The notes: generated by a model not told the origin, from the sequence alone. Counted from the first letter of the stretch, positions 36,434 through 45,835 are shown. The stretch is 64,000 nt of DNA from a gamma proteobacterium symbiont of Ctena orbiculata (GCA_003058495.1 QBVC01000007.1:47187-111186), one strand, 5' to 3'. Program-made: numbers and translations.

Positions 36434-37027
36434 CTATTGCTCTATCACGAGAACGGCTATCAGCAGCAGGATGAGCATCATCTCCGCAAGCGTGATCAAG
36501 ACTATCCAACGGGTGATACGTCGCGCCGAGGGCTTCATCGGCTGCCAGATTTTCTGCATATACCAGCGCCAGGGCGGCAGCCAGGACCAGCGGTGCCACG
36601 ACTGCAGATAGCTGTGCATGTCCCGTCCCCACTGGTTGAGGCTGCGATCAACCTCGTCCAATCGCCGCCGTCGCTGCGACTCTTCGGTGCCGGAATAGTC
36701 ATCGGTAATAGTGAGGCTGCTGCCATTTGCGGTTGCTTGCGCCACCTCGAATCGGGTGGAGCTTTTGAGTAGACGCTGGTAGTTGACCCTTATGCCATTA
36801 TCGATCCGTTCCATGCTGAGCTCGGCCTTCTCATGCTTGCCGTTACTGAGATTGAGGGCTTCGAAGCTGACCCGATCCTGACCCACGGGCTCCCATCGCT
36901 CTATCTCGAGCAGCGAGTTGATGCGATAGAGGCGCTCCAAGTCTTCGATGAAGCGCTGCAGCTGGACCGGGGAGAGCGGTGTCTCGACGCTTATCCAGGC
37001 CGCATCTTCCGAGGGAACAGCCGTCAT
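36434..37027 (-). CDS. Hypothetical tail-anchored membrane protein
   Basis: 197 residues. The N-terminal ~115 residues are soluble with an SRPBCC-like alternation of strands, for example WISVETPLSP and RVSFEALNL; this fold suggestion is weak. Residues 125-160 are Trp- and Arg-rich, and a single hydrophobic helix (about 170-194) ends the protein, so it is probably tail-anchored in the inner membrane. The start overlaps the stop of the UspA gene by four bases, making it the last gene of the yeiH-like cluster. Confidence 0.6.
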   Translation of the reverse strand: MTAVPSEDAAWISVETPLSPVQLQRFIEDLERLYRINSLLEIERWEPVGQDRVSFEALNLSNGKHEKAELSMERIDNGIRVNYQRLLKSSTRFEVAQATANGSSLTITDDYSGTEESQRRRRLDEVDRSLNQWGRDMHSYLQSWHRWSWLPPWRWYMQKIWQPMKPSARRITRWIVLITLAEMMLILLLIAVLVIEQ

Positions 37028-37488
37028 GATCCGGGATGGGGAACAACCAGCAGCGGGACTTGGAGCGCTTGTGTCAGCTTCCCGAGATCCATCCGGGAAC
37101 GCAAGCCATCGACACCCTTGGGCCGTGGCGAGCCGATGACCACCAGATCGAACGCCATGCCCCTACTGGCATCGACCAGACAATCTGCCGGCTTGCCGAA
37201 ACGGGACTCATAGCTGAAATCGGCGCCGGTCTCCCGGGTGGCCCGGCCCAGTCTCTCCACCACCTCGGCGACTTCGCCGTCGAGCTGGCCCTCAAGGTAG
37301 CTGCCGAAACGGTCCCGGGTCACCGCGTTGTTGAGCCAGTCGTCGCCCATCATCCCCTGCCAAAACTCCGGCACCACAATCAGGTGGTGCAGCGCTACCT
37401 CGCTGTGACAAAAGCGCAGCGCCTGCGCTTCCGCCGCACGGGCCCCGTCGGTACCGTGACTGGCACAGAGTATTCGCTTGGGATTCAT
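37024..37488 (-). CDS. Universal stress protein (UspA family)
   Basis: 154 residues, one Usp domain. The fold is seen in MNPKRILCASHGTDGARAA (strand 1) and FDLVVIGSPRPKGVDGL, followed by GKLTQALQVPLLVVPH. The usual ATP-binding G-2x-G-9x-G(S/T) signature is degenerate (GSPRPKGVDGLRSRMDLGK), so this may be a non-ATP-binding form. It lies 45 bases after the small membrane-peptide gene, with a hairpin between them, and overlaps the next gene. Confidence 0.78.
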   Translation of the reverse strand: MNPKRILCASHGTDGARAAEAQALRFCHSEVALHHLIVVPEFWQGMMGDDWLNNAVTRDRFGSYLEGQLDGEVAEVVERLGRATRETGADFSYESRFGKPADCLVDASRGMAFDLVVIGSPRPKGVDGLRSRMDLGKLTQALQVPLLVVPHPGS

Positions 37489-37500
37489 CGATACCTGCAG

Positions 37501-37525
37501 GGCCCGGCAGGCGCGCCGCCGGGCC
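37501..37525. terminator. Intercistronic GC-rich hairpin
   Basis: GGCCCGGC (37501-37508) pairs with GCCGGGCC (37518-37525). It lies between the small membrane-peptide gene and uspA. No T-run follows, so partial termination, RNA stabilisation or processing are the options. Confidence 0.4.
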
Positions 37526-37533
37526 TCCCGTGT

Positions 37534-37695
37534 TCAACTGAAGAAGTAGACACCCAGGGCGATCAGCAGCGCCAGGACCAGGGCGATGAAGTCTTCGCGC
37601 CGGTCGCTGGCAAAGATCGAGAGTGCAGAGCCACGATGGAACTTGGCACCCGCCTCTTCCTGAAGATCGATATCTTGACTATGTTGATCGGTCAT
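37534..37695 (-). CDS. Small single-helix membrane protein, 53 aa
   Basis: ATG 37695 is preceded by an excellent GGAGGAG ribosome-binding site. The first half is charged, the second a hydrophobic helix (FIALVLALLIALGVYFF) that ends the protein, so it is a tail-anchored peptide. It lies 17 bases downstream of the YeiH-like gene and may be an accessory subunit of that transporter. No family recognised. Confidence 0.65.
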   Translation of the reverse strand: MTDQHSQDIDLQEEAGAKFHRGSALSIFASDRREDFIALVLALLIALGVYFFS

Positions 37696-37712
37696 GAAAA
37701 TTCTCCTCCGGA

Positions 37713-39269
37713 TTAGATGGTTTCCTGCACAAACAGCATGATCACAAGGAGCGAAAGCAGCGCCTTGGCGGTACCCACCACACCACCGATCACCAGCGGC
37801 TGCCCTCCCGCCTGCTTGATCGAGGCCACGGTTATCTGCATGCCCAGTCCGGTCAGGCCGAAGGCGAACAGCAGGGTGATCCACTGCCTGAATTTCTTGA
37901 TCTTCTTGGCCGTGTGGCGCACCGCCTTGTGCGCGCCCTTGAGGATCTTGTTGGCATCCTTGGAGAGTATCTTGGCATTGACCAGTCCCCGTAGCGTGGC
38001 ATCGTCATCGATACTCATCACCTTGCGGTTCTCGATCAAGCGCGTCAGCGCCGCCTGGCGGTCGAGACGCTGAACCATGGGCAGCGCCTGCTGCAGGCTG
38101 GCGACCTGCTCCGGCTTCAGCAGCTTCTCATCGGCAATGTCATTGTCGAAATATTTGCCCTTGTAATGGTTGGCAGGTGCGAAGATACCGGTGGATGAGA
38201 GGGCGAACATGAGAATGAAGCCGATCACGAAGACGGGAAATTTTTCGAAAATCACCCGCCCCGTGTTGACCGCTTCGGCGCCCTCTTCCCGGCGCACGTA
38301 CCAGAGCGCCAGCCAGAGCACGATGATGGGGAGGAACAACACCCGGGTGATATTGAAGATCTCCGCCACCTTGAGCGTTTCGATGCCGTCCGGCTGGTAG
38401 GCCAGGGCCGCGCCGGCCACCTGGGCCGAGTTGAGGATGCCGGTGCCGGCCCAGGCGCCGAACTGGATATGGCCCAGGCTCAACAACTGCCCGATCACCG
38501 GAAAGAGAAACATACAACCGACACCCCAGAGCAGGATTGTGCCGATGGTATAGGCGATCTCCACCGATTTTGCCTGCACCACCGGTGCCGCGGCGACGGT
38601 CGCCGACACCCCGCATACCCCCATGCCGGCGGAAAGCACGCCACCCATGGAGTTGGGTATGTTGCGCCGGCGGGCGAACCAGAGCACCAGACCGACGGAG
38701 CCGAGGACGAAAAAGCCGATCAGCACCACCGAGAGGCGTCCAAGGTGGGCCAGTTCGGCAAGGCTGTAGAGCGTGCCCAGGAGAATCACACCGGTCTTCA
38801 GGCCCAGTCTCGACATGCGGATGCCGTTCTCGGCCCAGTCGGGAATCTTGAACACATTCACGATCAGGATGCCGGCGAGAATGCCCAGCACCACGTAGTT
38901 CAGTCCCAGGACCTGGTGCAGATACTTCGCCCCCATGACCGGGCCCAGACCCTTGCTCAGCACGGCCACGAAGGGTGCGAGATACCAGCGCACGAACATC
39001 GCGACCAAGAGAATGAATATGACCCCAGCCACGGTGGAGAGGTAGTAGTCCAGATTCCCCTCTTCATGGGTTCCGAAATAGTGCCAGAGACCCACCACGA
39101 CAGCGATCACCCCCGCCGTGTAGGCAAGGCCGGTCATCTCACCCAGGTATTTGGCGTTCTTCAGATAGCCGATCAGCCCCTCCTGGAGGCCGAATTGGGC
39201 GGTTGCGCCGATAATCAGGAAAATGACGCCCATGATCAACAGCGCCGGATGTTTGTGGGTATAAACCAT
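37713..39269 (-). CDS. YeiH-family (UPF0324) putative anion exporter
   Basis: 518 residues from ATG 39269 (GGAGGGG upstream; Met at 39284 overlaps that site). More than ten membrane helices. Family motifs include ILAGILIVNVF, LGLKTGVILLG, the SAGMGVCGVSATVAAAP segment and LNSAQVAGAAL; VCGVSA is the strongest signature. The usual protein is about 350 residues; the extra length is an N-terminal helical segment and a soluble insert (about 385-455) before the last helices. Members are annotated as putative sulfate exporters and occur with sulfur and taurine metabolism genes. Followed by a membrane peptide and uspA; a MarR gene lies upstream. Confidence 0.82.
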   Translation of the reverse strand: MVYTHKHPALLIMGVIFLIIGATAQFGLQEGLIGYLKNAKYLGEMTGLAYTAGVIAVVVGLWHYFGTHEEGNLDYYLSTVAGVIFILLVAMFVRWYLAPFVAVLSKGLGPVMGAKYLHQVLGLNYVVLGILAGILIVNVFKIPDWAENGIRMSRLGLKTGVILLGTLYSLAELAHLGRLSVVLIGFFVLGSVGLVLWFARRRNIPNSMGGVLSAGMGVCGVSATVAAAPVVQAKSVEIAYTIGTILLWGVGCMFLFPVIGQLLSLGHIQFGAWAGTGILNSAQVAGAALAYQPDGIETLKVAEIFNITRVLFLPIIVLWLALWYVRREEGAEAVNTGRVIFEKFPVFVIGFILMFALSSTGIFAPANHYKGKYFDNDIADEKLLKPEQVASLQQALPMVQRLDRQAALTRLIENRKVMSIDDDATLRGLVNAKILSKDANKILKGAHKAVRHTAKKIKKFRQWITLLFAFGLTGLGMQITVASIKQAGGQPLVIGGVVGTAKALLSLLVIMLFVQETI

Positions 39270-39550
39270 CGACTGCCCCTCCATTTGCTCATGGTCCCTT
39301 GAGATGCTGCTGAACCATTTGTTGTTTTCAGAAAACCACAGATACAGCGTGGTAAACTATATTCCGTTTCAATCACTCATTTCAACCGGTCGCAGGCCGG
39401 GGACCCTACCCGCATAGCAAACCCGGCCATCGATGGAGCCTGGCTTTCTCAACTTGGCAACTTACTGAAAACACAACCGATCCTGCCGCAGCCTGCGATC
39501 ACGACAGCACCATCCGGCCGGGCATTCGATACCCGGTATGGACTGTTTGG

Positions 39551-40039
39551 CTACAGCTCTCTCAAGACGCCAACCGCATTGCGCAGCTTCCCATGCAGGG
39601 TTTTGATCTCTTTGTCACTCAGGTCATGCAGCATCTGTCGCTCTATTTGAGCGATCACCCTGTCACAACGGGAGAGCAGTCGTTTTCCCTCTGAGGTCAG
39701 ACTGATATGGATAATTCGCCCATGGTTGGGGTCGGGTTTGCGTACTATCCAACCCTTCTTCTCCATCCCCTTGATCAGCTCGTTGGCAGCCTGGGGAGAA
39801 ACCATGGTGCGTTCGGCCAGCTTGGCATTGGAGAGTTTCCCACTGCTGGAGAAGACGGAGAGCGCAGTGTATTGCCCCAAGGTCAGCCCCAGGGGATCGA
39901 GCACCCGGCGAAAACTCCTTCTCAATGCCCGATCCAGGCGCCCGACCATATAGGCCACGCCAGTTGGTTTGTCCAATTGGTACTGCAGATCTTCATCGCC
40001 CGATGAATCAGCGGATGGTTGACTCATATTGCCGGTCAT
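39551..40039 (-). CDS. MarR-family transcriptional regulator
   Basis: 162 residues; the start at 40039 has GAGGAAAAG upstream. The winged helix is clear: LGLTLGQYTALSVF, LSNAKLAERTMVSPQAANELI (recognition helix) and the wing KPDPNHGRIIHISLTSEGKRLL with the conserved Asp-Arg pattern (DPNHGR). It lies on the same strand, about 280 bases upstream of the YeiH-like gene, so it may control that gene. A possible redox or anion ligand cannot be identified. Confidence 0.82.
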   Translation of the reverse strand: MTGNMSQPSADSSGDEDLQYQLDKPTGVAYMVGRLDRALRRSFRRVLDPLGLTLGQYTALSVFSSSGKLSNAKLAERTMVSPQAANELIKGMEKKGWIVRKPDPNHGRIIHISLTSEGKRLLSRCDRVIAQIERQMLHDLSDKEIKTLHGKLRNAVGVLREL

Positions 40040-40341
40040 TTTTTGCTTTTCCTCAACTCATACCCGAGAAATAGTATATTTTTTTGTTATTTTTTGTGGT
40101 TGTAAAAGGCTGAGCATAGAGTATCTCACCCTATCAATCCACTTAATGTAACCTTAGCTGCCGGGAGATCGCCACCGGTATAGGATCCGTATCAGTCGAC
40201 CTAAGGTCGCGGGTTCAGGCTCCAATGCGGCCGCCGGTGAGGGAAACGACAACGAAGCGTTGCGACCAACCCGGTCACGTTCACGATCAGATAGATTGGC
40301 TACACTTACTCCCAATCACATGGCGACAGAAGGTGATGCCA
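40040..40341. other. Divergent intergenic region, AT-rich
   Basis: About 300 bases. The MarR-proximal part (40060-40100) is very T-rich (TATATTTTTTTGTTATTTT) and should hold the MarR promoter and perhaps its own binding site. The rest shows no gene or clear repeat. Confidence 0.5.
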
Positions 40342-40818
40342 ATGCCGATGACACTGATCTCCAACGCATTCCCCGACGGTGGTGGAATACCCACGGAATA
40401 TACCTGCCAAGACGCCGACATATCGCCCCAGTTGGCGTGGGACGGGGTACCGGAGAACACCCGAAGTCTGGTACTGATCGTTGACGATCCGGATGCCCCC
40501 GATCCCATGGCACCGAAGATGGTCTGGGTCCATTGGGTGCTCTTCAACCTGCCGCCGGAGACGCGCGAACTGCCCAAGGCCGTTTCAACCGCCGACCTTC
40601 CCGGCGCAACAGGCGAGGGGATCAATGACTGGAATCGAACCGGTTATGGCGGCCCTTGCCCGCCCATCGGCCGGCATCGCTACTTCCACAAGCTCTATGC
40701 CCTGGACAGCCTGCTGGAGGGTCTTGACAACCCGACCAAGGCGGAGGTGGAACAGGCCATGGAGGGGCATGTCATTGCTGAGGCGGTACTGATGGGAACC
40801 TATCTCAAATCCTCCTGA
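40342..40818 (+). CDS. YbhB/YbcL (PEBP) family protein
   Basis: 158 residues from ATG 40342; AGAAGGTG upstream and Met codons at 40336 and 40348 are alternatives. The phosphatidylethanolamine-binding fold signatures are complete: SPQLAWDGVP, LVLIVDDPDAPDP, VHWVLFNLP, GPCPPIGRHRYFHKLYAL. The Asp-Pro-Asp and His residues form the anion-binding pocket. The bacterial proteins are cytoplasmic and of uncertain function, named after eukaryotic Raf-kinase inhibitors. It stands alone. Confidence 0.88.
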   Translation: MPMTLISNAFPDGGGIPTEYTCQDADISPQLAWDGVPENTRSLVLIVDDPDAPDPMAPKMVWVHWVLFNLPPETRELPKAVSTADLPGATGEGINDWNRTGYGGPCPPIGRHRYFHKLYALDSLLEGLDNPTKAEVEQAMEGHVIAEAVLMGTYLKSS

Positions 40819-40869
40819 TCTGACAGATTCAAACAAAATCATGCCTAGCCGGCATCGAATCACCGGGTT

Positions 40870-42987
40870 TCAGTCGAGATAGATCAATCCGTCCAGGGCA
40901 ACCGCCCCCTCCCCCTCGGCATAGACCACCAGCGGATCGATCTCGATCTCACGGATCCGGGGGTCGGACTGGATCAGCCTGCCGAGCTGAGCCAGGATCT
41001 GAGAAACGGCAGTCACATCCAAAGCCGGTGCGCCGCGATATCCCTGCAACAGGGCGGCGCTCTTCAGCCTGAAGAGCTCGACGGCGATCTCCTCCGGCGG
41101 CAGGTTGGCGGGGATCACCCGCAGATCCTGCAACAGCTCGACCGCTGCGCCGCCGAATCCCACCAGCAGCACAGGTCCCCAGGCGCAATCGTTGCGGGCG
41201 CTGACGATGAGCTCCACGCCCTTGCTCACCAGGGCTTCGATCAATACGCCGTCCAGCACCAGTCCGGGGCAGGCCCTGGCCACACCCTCATGGAGCCGCG
41301 CCCAGCCAGCGCGCAGGGCCTCGGATCCCTCCACTCCGCACAGCAGGCCACCCACATCGCGCTCCCGCGGGAGTTCCGCCGCTTGGGCCTTGAGGACCAG
41401 GGGATAGCCGATCTCCTCCGCCGCGGCGAGGGCCTCCTCGAGATTGCGGACAAGGGCCCCCTTGGGAAGGGCTACGCCGAATTCGGCCAGGATCTCCCTG
41501 CTGCGATACTCCGGCAGCACACCGGCGGCCCCGGCCAACCGAGTCGGGGGCTCTCCCGTCAGGGCAGGACCCGGATCCACCGGCCGCGGCGCCGAAAGCA
41601 GGGCCAGGGCGCGGAAAACCCGCTCCGCCGCGGTGAAGAAGGACACACCCAGTTCATGCAGTTGCTGCACGCAGTGTTCGGGAATCTCCACACCCTCGTC
41701 GAGGGCGGCGAAGATCACCGGCTTGTCGGGTGCAAGATCCCTGATGGCGTCGATGATGTGGGGCAGCTTAAGCGCCGCTGTCGTTCTGTCGTTGAGGATG
41801 ATGCCCAGTACCATGCTGCCGAAATCCTCCTCCTTCAGCAGTAGATCCATGGTGCGGCGGTAGAGGCCGGGATCGACCAGGGCCTGGGCGGTGAGGTCGA
41901 GGGGGTTGCCCGGTGGAATAAACTCGGGCAGGACCTTCGCCAACTCGGCCCGGGCCGTCTCATTCAGGGGCGAGAGAGTCAGGCCGAGATCCTCGCAGAG
42001 ATCGAGGGTCAGCGCCTTGAAGGCCCCCGACTCGGTCAGCACCGCGCAGCCGGGCGCCGGAAGCGCACTGCAGCGAGCGTTGATCTCCGTGACGTCGAGC
42101 AGCTCCTCCTGGGTGTTGACGATGATTACCCCGGTTCGCTCAACCAGGGAGCGCATCACCCGGTAGTCTCCCGGGGTGGCTCCGGTATGGGTGGCGGCGG
42201 ATTCACGGGCGGCGCTGCCGCGGCCTGGATGGAGCAATAGGATCCGCATGCCCTGTTCCCGCGCCCGCCGGGCCAGGGCCAGGAAACGGCCCGGCTTGCG
42301 GAACTGCTCGACGATCATGGCGACACTCCTGGTATTGGGATCGTCGAGGACATACTCCAGATAGTCCTCCACGCCGCTGGCCGCCTCATTGCCGGTGGAG
42401 ACGGTGAAGGAGATATGGAGATCGCGGGCGATCAGCGAGGTCGCCAGCACCGCCGCCAGGGCGCCGCTCTGGGAGAGCACCGCGATACCGGGGCGCCCCT
42501 GCAACGGTCTGGGGGGGATCTGCACGAAGGTCAGGGCGATGCTGTCCACGTAGTTGACCAGGCCCAGGCAGTTGGGACCCACCACCAGCATGCCGTCTTC
42601 ACGGGCGATGCGGGCGATCTCCTGCTGTTCCATACGACCCGCCTCGCCCCACTCGGCGAAACCGGCGGAGAAGATGACCAGCCCCCCTACCCCGCGCCGG
42701 GCGCAGGCACGCACCGAGTCGAGCACCGCCACCCGGGGGATCGCCAACACGGCGCAGTCGACGCCTTCAGGCAGATCCTGGATCGATTTCAGGCAGGGGC
42801 GACCGTTGATCTCGTCGCGTTTCGGATTGATCAGGTGGATATCGCCGCTGTAGTCGGCACGCTCCAGGTTGGCGAGCACGCACCCGCCGAGGGCGCCGGG
42901 ATTGGCCGAGGCGCCGACGATCGCCACCGAGCGCGGTCGCAACAGACGTTGGATGGATGAAATAGGGAAGACTCGGGCCTCACTCAT
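40870..42987 (-). CDS. Acetate-CoA ligase (ADP-forming)-type acyl-CoA synthetase
   Basis: 705 residues from ATG 42987. A fused alpha-beta layout: CoA-binding domain (RSVAIVGASANPGALGG), succinyl-CoA-ligase-like domains with GPNCLGLVN and the phospho-His loop ESAATHTGATPGDY, and a C-terminal ATP-grasp domain (from about 490) with YRSREILAEFGV and GYPLVLKAQA. It converts acyl-CoA plus ADP and phosphate to acid plus ATP, or the reverse, in the cytoplasm; acetate or another short acid is likely. The Pat-type acetyltransferase fusion is absent. Single gene. Confidence 0.85.
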   Translation of the reverse strand: MSEARVFPISSIQRLLRPRSVAIVGASANPGALGGCVLANLERADYSGDIHLINPKRDEINGRPCLKSIQDLPEGVDCAVLAIPRVAVLDSVRACARRGVGGLVIFSAGFAEWGEAGRMEQQEIARIAREDGMLVVGPNCLGLVNYVDSIALTFVQIPPRPLQGRPGIAVLSQSGALAAVLATSLIARDLHISFTVSTGNEAASGVEDYLEYVLDDPNTRSVAMIVEQFRKPGRFLALARRAREQGMRILLLHPGRGSAARESAATHTGATPGDYRVMRSLVERTGVIIVNTQEELLDVTEINARCSALPAPGCAVLTESGAFKALTLDLCEDLGLTLSPLNETARAELAKVLPEFIPPGNPLDLTAQALVDPGLYRRTMDLLLKEEDFGSMVLGIILNDRTTAALKLPHIIDAIRDLAPDKPVIFAALDEGVEIPEHCVQQLHELGVSFFTAAERVFRALALLSAPRPVDPGPALTGEPPTRLAGAAGVLPEYRSREILAEFGVALPKGALVRNLEEALAAAEEIGYPLVLKAQAAELPRERDVGGLLCGVEGSEALRAGWARLHEGVARACPGLVLDGVLIEALVSKGVELIVSARNDCAWGPVLLVGFGGAAVELLQDLRVIPANLPPEEIAVELFRLKSAALLQGYRGAPALDVTAVSQILAQLGRLIQSDPRIREIEIDPLVVYAEGEGAVALDGLIYLD

Positions 42988-43241
42988 GGTCGTATTCGAT
43001 CTGCTTTGCGCCGAACGCATCGACAGGGTAACCACGCAAGCCGGCCGTATCCCGCAGGGCCTCCTGCACGAGCGGCATCAAGCCTCGCGATTCGCTGTGG
43101 GGGATAGTTAGCGGGAAACCGCTCTCTATTGCAAGGCGTGATTATAGCCAGCGACCTTCCCGGCGCCCGGACAAGGGAAGGCAAGACCCGACATCGATCT
43201 GATCAATAGGCCTGGAGTCCGAATCGGCGAAGCGTCCTGGA

Positions 43242-43448
43242 TCAGGGTTTGTGATCGATTAATTCCGCTTTGGGAAAAGCGATCCGAAGTGAGCTGTCGC
43301 CTGGTGCCTGACCCTGACCACGGCGCTTTAACAGCTGCAGCTGCGCTATGACCGGATTCCATTCCGAATCGAGCACCTCTTCGGGATAAGTTTCACGCAC
43401 TTCCATCACAGCGTCCAAGGGAAAGTCAATATCATCTGATTTCAACAT
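43242..43448 (-). CDS. Small hypothetical protein, 68 aa
   Basis: ATG 43448 has GAGGAAACG upstream, so the start is well placed; the frame continues upstream without a better start. The protein is acidic at the N-terminus (KSDDIDFPLDAVMEVRETYP) and basic in the middle (LKRRGQGQ). No family recognised, no signal or membrane segment. It lies between the acyl-CoA synthetase and the MerR/B12 gene and belongs clearly to neither. Confidence 0.5.
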   Translation of the reverse strand: MLKSDDIDFPLDAVMEVRETYPEEVLDSEWNPVIAQLQLLKRRGQGQAPGDSSLRIAFPKAELIDHKP

Positions 43449-43741
43449 GGCCGTTTCCTCTTGTTCATCTGAAGACTGAATCAAGTTCGCTTGCCTACTT
43501 CTTCTTCCTGATTTCTGTAGCAAACAGGTCTCCGAATAGTCACAATCCAGATTGATGCAAGATTAAAGCCATAAAATAATGTACAGCATCATCAGGAAAT
43601 TACGCTTGACCGCGAGACCGCACCTGCCGATTTTTGTAAAACTATTCGACAGATTTTGTTTCCTGGCTTTCGGGCCAGGGGCAGACGGGAAAGCGAGAGA
43701 AATAGCGCGGGCCCTGAGATCGGCCACTCAGGCCATTGCAG

Positions 43742-44632
43742 TCAGACAGACGCTCTGTTCATGCGCCCGTTCCAGCGCGCCAGGGCGTGCTCCACGGCAT
43801 GCAGGCCATCGAGCAGGGCGATCCCCTCGGGCAACTCCGCAGCATGGTCAAAGGCCGCGCCGCCAACCCAGATCTCCGTTTTAGCATCGATCATCTGACG
43901 CAAGCCGCTCAACATGACGATGGCGTCATCAAGTTTAAAATTGCCGCTGAAGGAGAGACCGATCACATCCACCTTGTGGTGGAGTGCCGCCTCCCGGATG
44001 TCGCGGAACGGCATTTCGATACCGAATGATATGACATCCGCGCCGCCGAGCCTCAACAACGCCTCCACCATCAACAGCCCAAGGCTGTGCAGCTCACCGG
44101 GCAGCGTCGTCAGCATCACTCTTGGTCCGGAATCCAGGTGACTCCTCTCCGCCAGGGATTGGCGCACCAGGTTCTTGATCAGTTCCGTGTAGAGATGCTC
44201 TTCGTATATCGCCAGATCACCATCGCTCCAGGCCTCCCCCACCCTGTGATTGGCCGGAACCATGACGCTGTGGATGAAGGCTCTGAGACCCAGGGCCTGG
44301 AGCTGTTGATTGAGCCACTGGTGGAGATCGATCGCATCGCCTGCCTTGAGGAGATCGATCAAACGCTCGAAATCGAAATCAACCTTCGGTGTTTTCAACA
44401 GCTCAGTCAGCTGGTTGATGTCGAGGGCCATCAGCTTCCCCGGCCTGCGTCCCTGATCCACCAGCTGCCGGATCAACACGAGTTTGTTGAGCTCCTCGTC
44501 GCTATAGACCCGATCACCATTGTCGTCCCGCGCCGGCATGGGATATTTGTAACGCCTCTCCCACATCCGCAGCAGGTCCTTCGGAATACCCGAAATGCGG
44601 GATACATCGCTGATGTTGTGATTACCGTTCAT
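43742..44632 (-). CDS. litR: MerR-family, B12-dependent photoreceptor-type regulator (CarH/LitR-like)
   Basis: 296 residues. N-terminal MerR helix-turn-helix (ISDVSRISGIPKDLLRMWERRY, without the common C-terminal metal Cys set), then a helical bundle and a cobalamin-binding domain. The Wx9EH motif of CarH-type light sensors is exact: Trp135, Glu145, His146. The lower cobalt ligand fits His182 in E-L-H-S-L-G (180-185). The upper His next to the Trp of CarH is Ser136 here. In the dark such proteins bind DNA as adenosylcobalamin-bound tetramers and fall apart in light. It is the last gene of the nine-gene lipid operon and probably represses it through TGTAC-N-GTACA sites at 51345-51471. Confidence 0.82.
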   Translation of the reverse strand: MNGNHNISDVSRISGIPKDLLRMWERRYKYPMPARDDNGDRVYSDEELNKLVLIRQLVDQGRRPGKLMALDINQLTELLKTPKVDFDFERLIDLLKAGDAIDLHQWLNQQLQALGLRAFIHSVMVPANHRVGEAWSDGDLAIYEEHLYTELIKNLVRQSLAERSHLDSGPRVMLTTLPGELHSLGLLMVEALLRLGGADVISFGIEMPFRDIREAALHHKVDVIGLSFSGNFKLDDAIVMLSGLRQMIDAKTEIWVGGAAFDHAAELPEGIALLDGLHAVEHALARWNGRMNRASV

Positions 44633-44636
44633 CTGA

Positions 44637-45074
44637 TCATTTCGCTGGCGTAGGGTGTGCGGTCGCCACCGTGAATCTTCGCTTCAACATGCGCACCATT
44701 GTACCCAGCAACGGCAGTTGTTGGTAAAGATCGGCGGCATCCCAGTAGTCACGGTGCCGGACCACCCGTCCATCTTTTGAAAACTTCAGTTGCGAGGCCC
44801 CCTCGATGGAGATCCTCCTGCCCCGCAGGGCACAGCTGAAGATCCAGCTGATCCAGGCGACATCGCCGTCGATCTGGATCTGTTCCACGGTGAAGGCGGG
44901 TTTTTGCGTGGTGTCGAACATATGCTGAAAGACCGCGGCGATCTGCGCCGGGCCCTGCGCCTGATTGAATGGATCCTGAAAGCTTGCCGACTCGTGATAG
45001 AACTCGCCGATGCCGCTCAGTGACGAGGCTGAGAGGTTCTGGTACCAATCCACCAGCATCTCGATCTTCATCAC
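44637..45074 (-). CDS. NTF2/SnoaL-like protein
   Basis: 145 residues. The cone-shaped alpha+beta fold is indicated by IGEFYHESASFQDPFN, IAAVFQHMFDTTQKP, AWISWIFSCAL and VVRHRDYWDAADL. Members bind small hydrophobic ligands or act as isomerases or hydratases. The start (45074, or 45071) overlaps the stop of the SDR gene upstream, and four bases separate its stop from the MerR/B12 start. The same gene type recurs beside LitR-like regulators in other gammaproteobacteria as far as I recall, but its role is unknown. Confidence 0.72.
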   Translation of the reverse strand: MMKIEMLVDWYQNLSASSLSGIGEFYHESASFQDPFNQAQGPAQIAAVFQHMFDTTQKPAFTVEQIQIDGDVAWISWIFSCALRGRRISIEGASQLKFSKDGRVVRHRDYWDAADLYQQLPLLGTMVRMLKRRFTVATAHPTPAK

Positions 45075-45835
45075 TCCACCGCCTTCTTCAACAACAGGAA
45101 TCTGAGGCCGTCAGGCAACCGGCTCAGCAGCTTCATCCAGTAGGTGAAGCGCCTCGGGAAGTGGATCTCAAAGCGCCCCTGCCCGATCCCTTTCACAATC
45201 TCCGCGGCGGCCTGTTCGGCGCTTACCAGGGCGGGCATATGAAATTCGTTCTGCTTGGTGAGACGGGTATCCACAAAACCGGGATTGACCAGGTAGATAC
45301 CGATCCCCTTGGCGGAAAGGTCGGTATAGAGAATCTGCGCCAGGTTTATCAGGGCCGCCTTGCCTGGCCCGTAGGCGAGCGCCTTTGGCAGGCCGGTATA
45401 ACCTGCGACGCTTGCCAATAGACAGATACCGCCATTTGCCTGCTTGAGATAGCAGGGCAGGATGGCTTCCAGCAGATTGTAAGCGCCCTGCAGATTGGTT
45501 TCGAGACCCTCTCTGACAGTTGACAAATCGAGGGCCCAGCTTCGCATCGGCGTGTAGACGCCCGCGCAATAGACAACCATGTCGATTCCCCCCCACTGGA
45601 TCAGCAGCTCATCCCGTATCCATTTCAGGGAATCCGCATGGGTGACATCGAGGGGCATGATGAGCGTCCCTTCTCCCACAACCTTGTGCAGATCCGCCTC
45701 TCTTCTCGCACTGACGGCCAGGCGTGCGCCCTTTTGCTTCAATCGAGCGGCCAAGGCGGCACCGATTCCACTACTGGCGCCAATGATCCAGACCCGTTTT
45801 TCGTGCCAATCGGTTATCCGCGGATTCAGGCTCAT
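45071..45835 (-). CDS. Short-chain dehydrogenase/reductase
   Basis: 254 residues. NAD(P) motif GASSGIG (19-25), NAG-type CAG, catalytic Ser142, Tyr155 and Lys159 in YGPGK. The GARLAVSARREADLH strand-end with Arg suggests NADPH preference. It should oxidise or reduce a hydroxyl/ketone group, possibly on a fatty acid or sterol-like lipid given the operon. Overlaps the lipoprotein gene upstream and the NTF2-like gene downstream by four bases each. Confidence 0.85.
   Translation of the reverse strand: MSLNPRITDWHEKRVWIIGASSGIGAALAARLKQKGARLAVSARREADLHKVVGEGTLIMPLDVTHADSLKWIRDELLIQWGGIDMVVYCAGVYTPMRSWALDLSTVREGLETNLQGAYNLLEAILPCYLKQANGGICLLASVAGYTGLPKALAYGPGKAALINLAQILYTDLSAKGIGIYLVNPGFVDTRLTKQNEFHMPALVSAEQAAAEIVKGIGQGRFEIHFPRRFTYWMKLLSRLPDGLRFLLLKKAVE

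Noticed and set aside
40195..40230. tRNA-like GCGGGTTCAGGCTCC stretch
   Set aside because: The T-arm-like sequence lacks matching acceptor, D and anticodon stems around it.
44969..45421. Plus-strand frames within the SDR and NTF2-like genes
   Set aside because: Antisense shadows of coupled genes with intact catalytic motifs.
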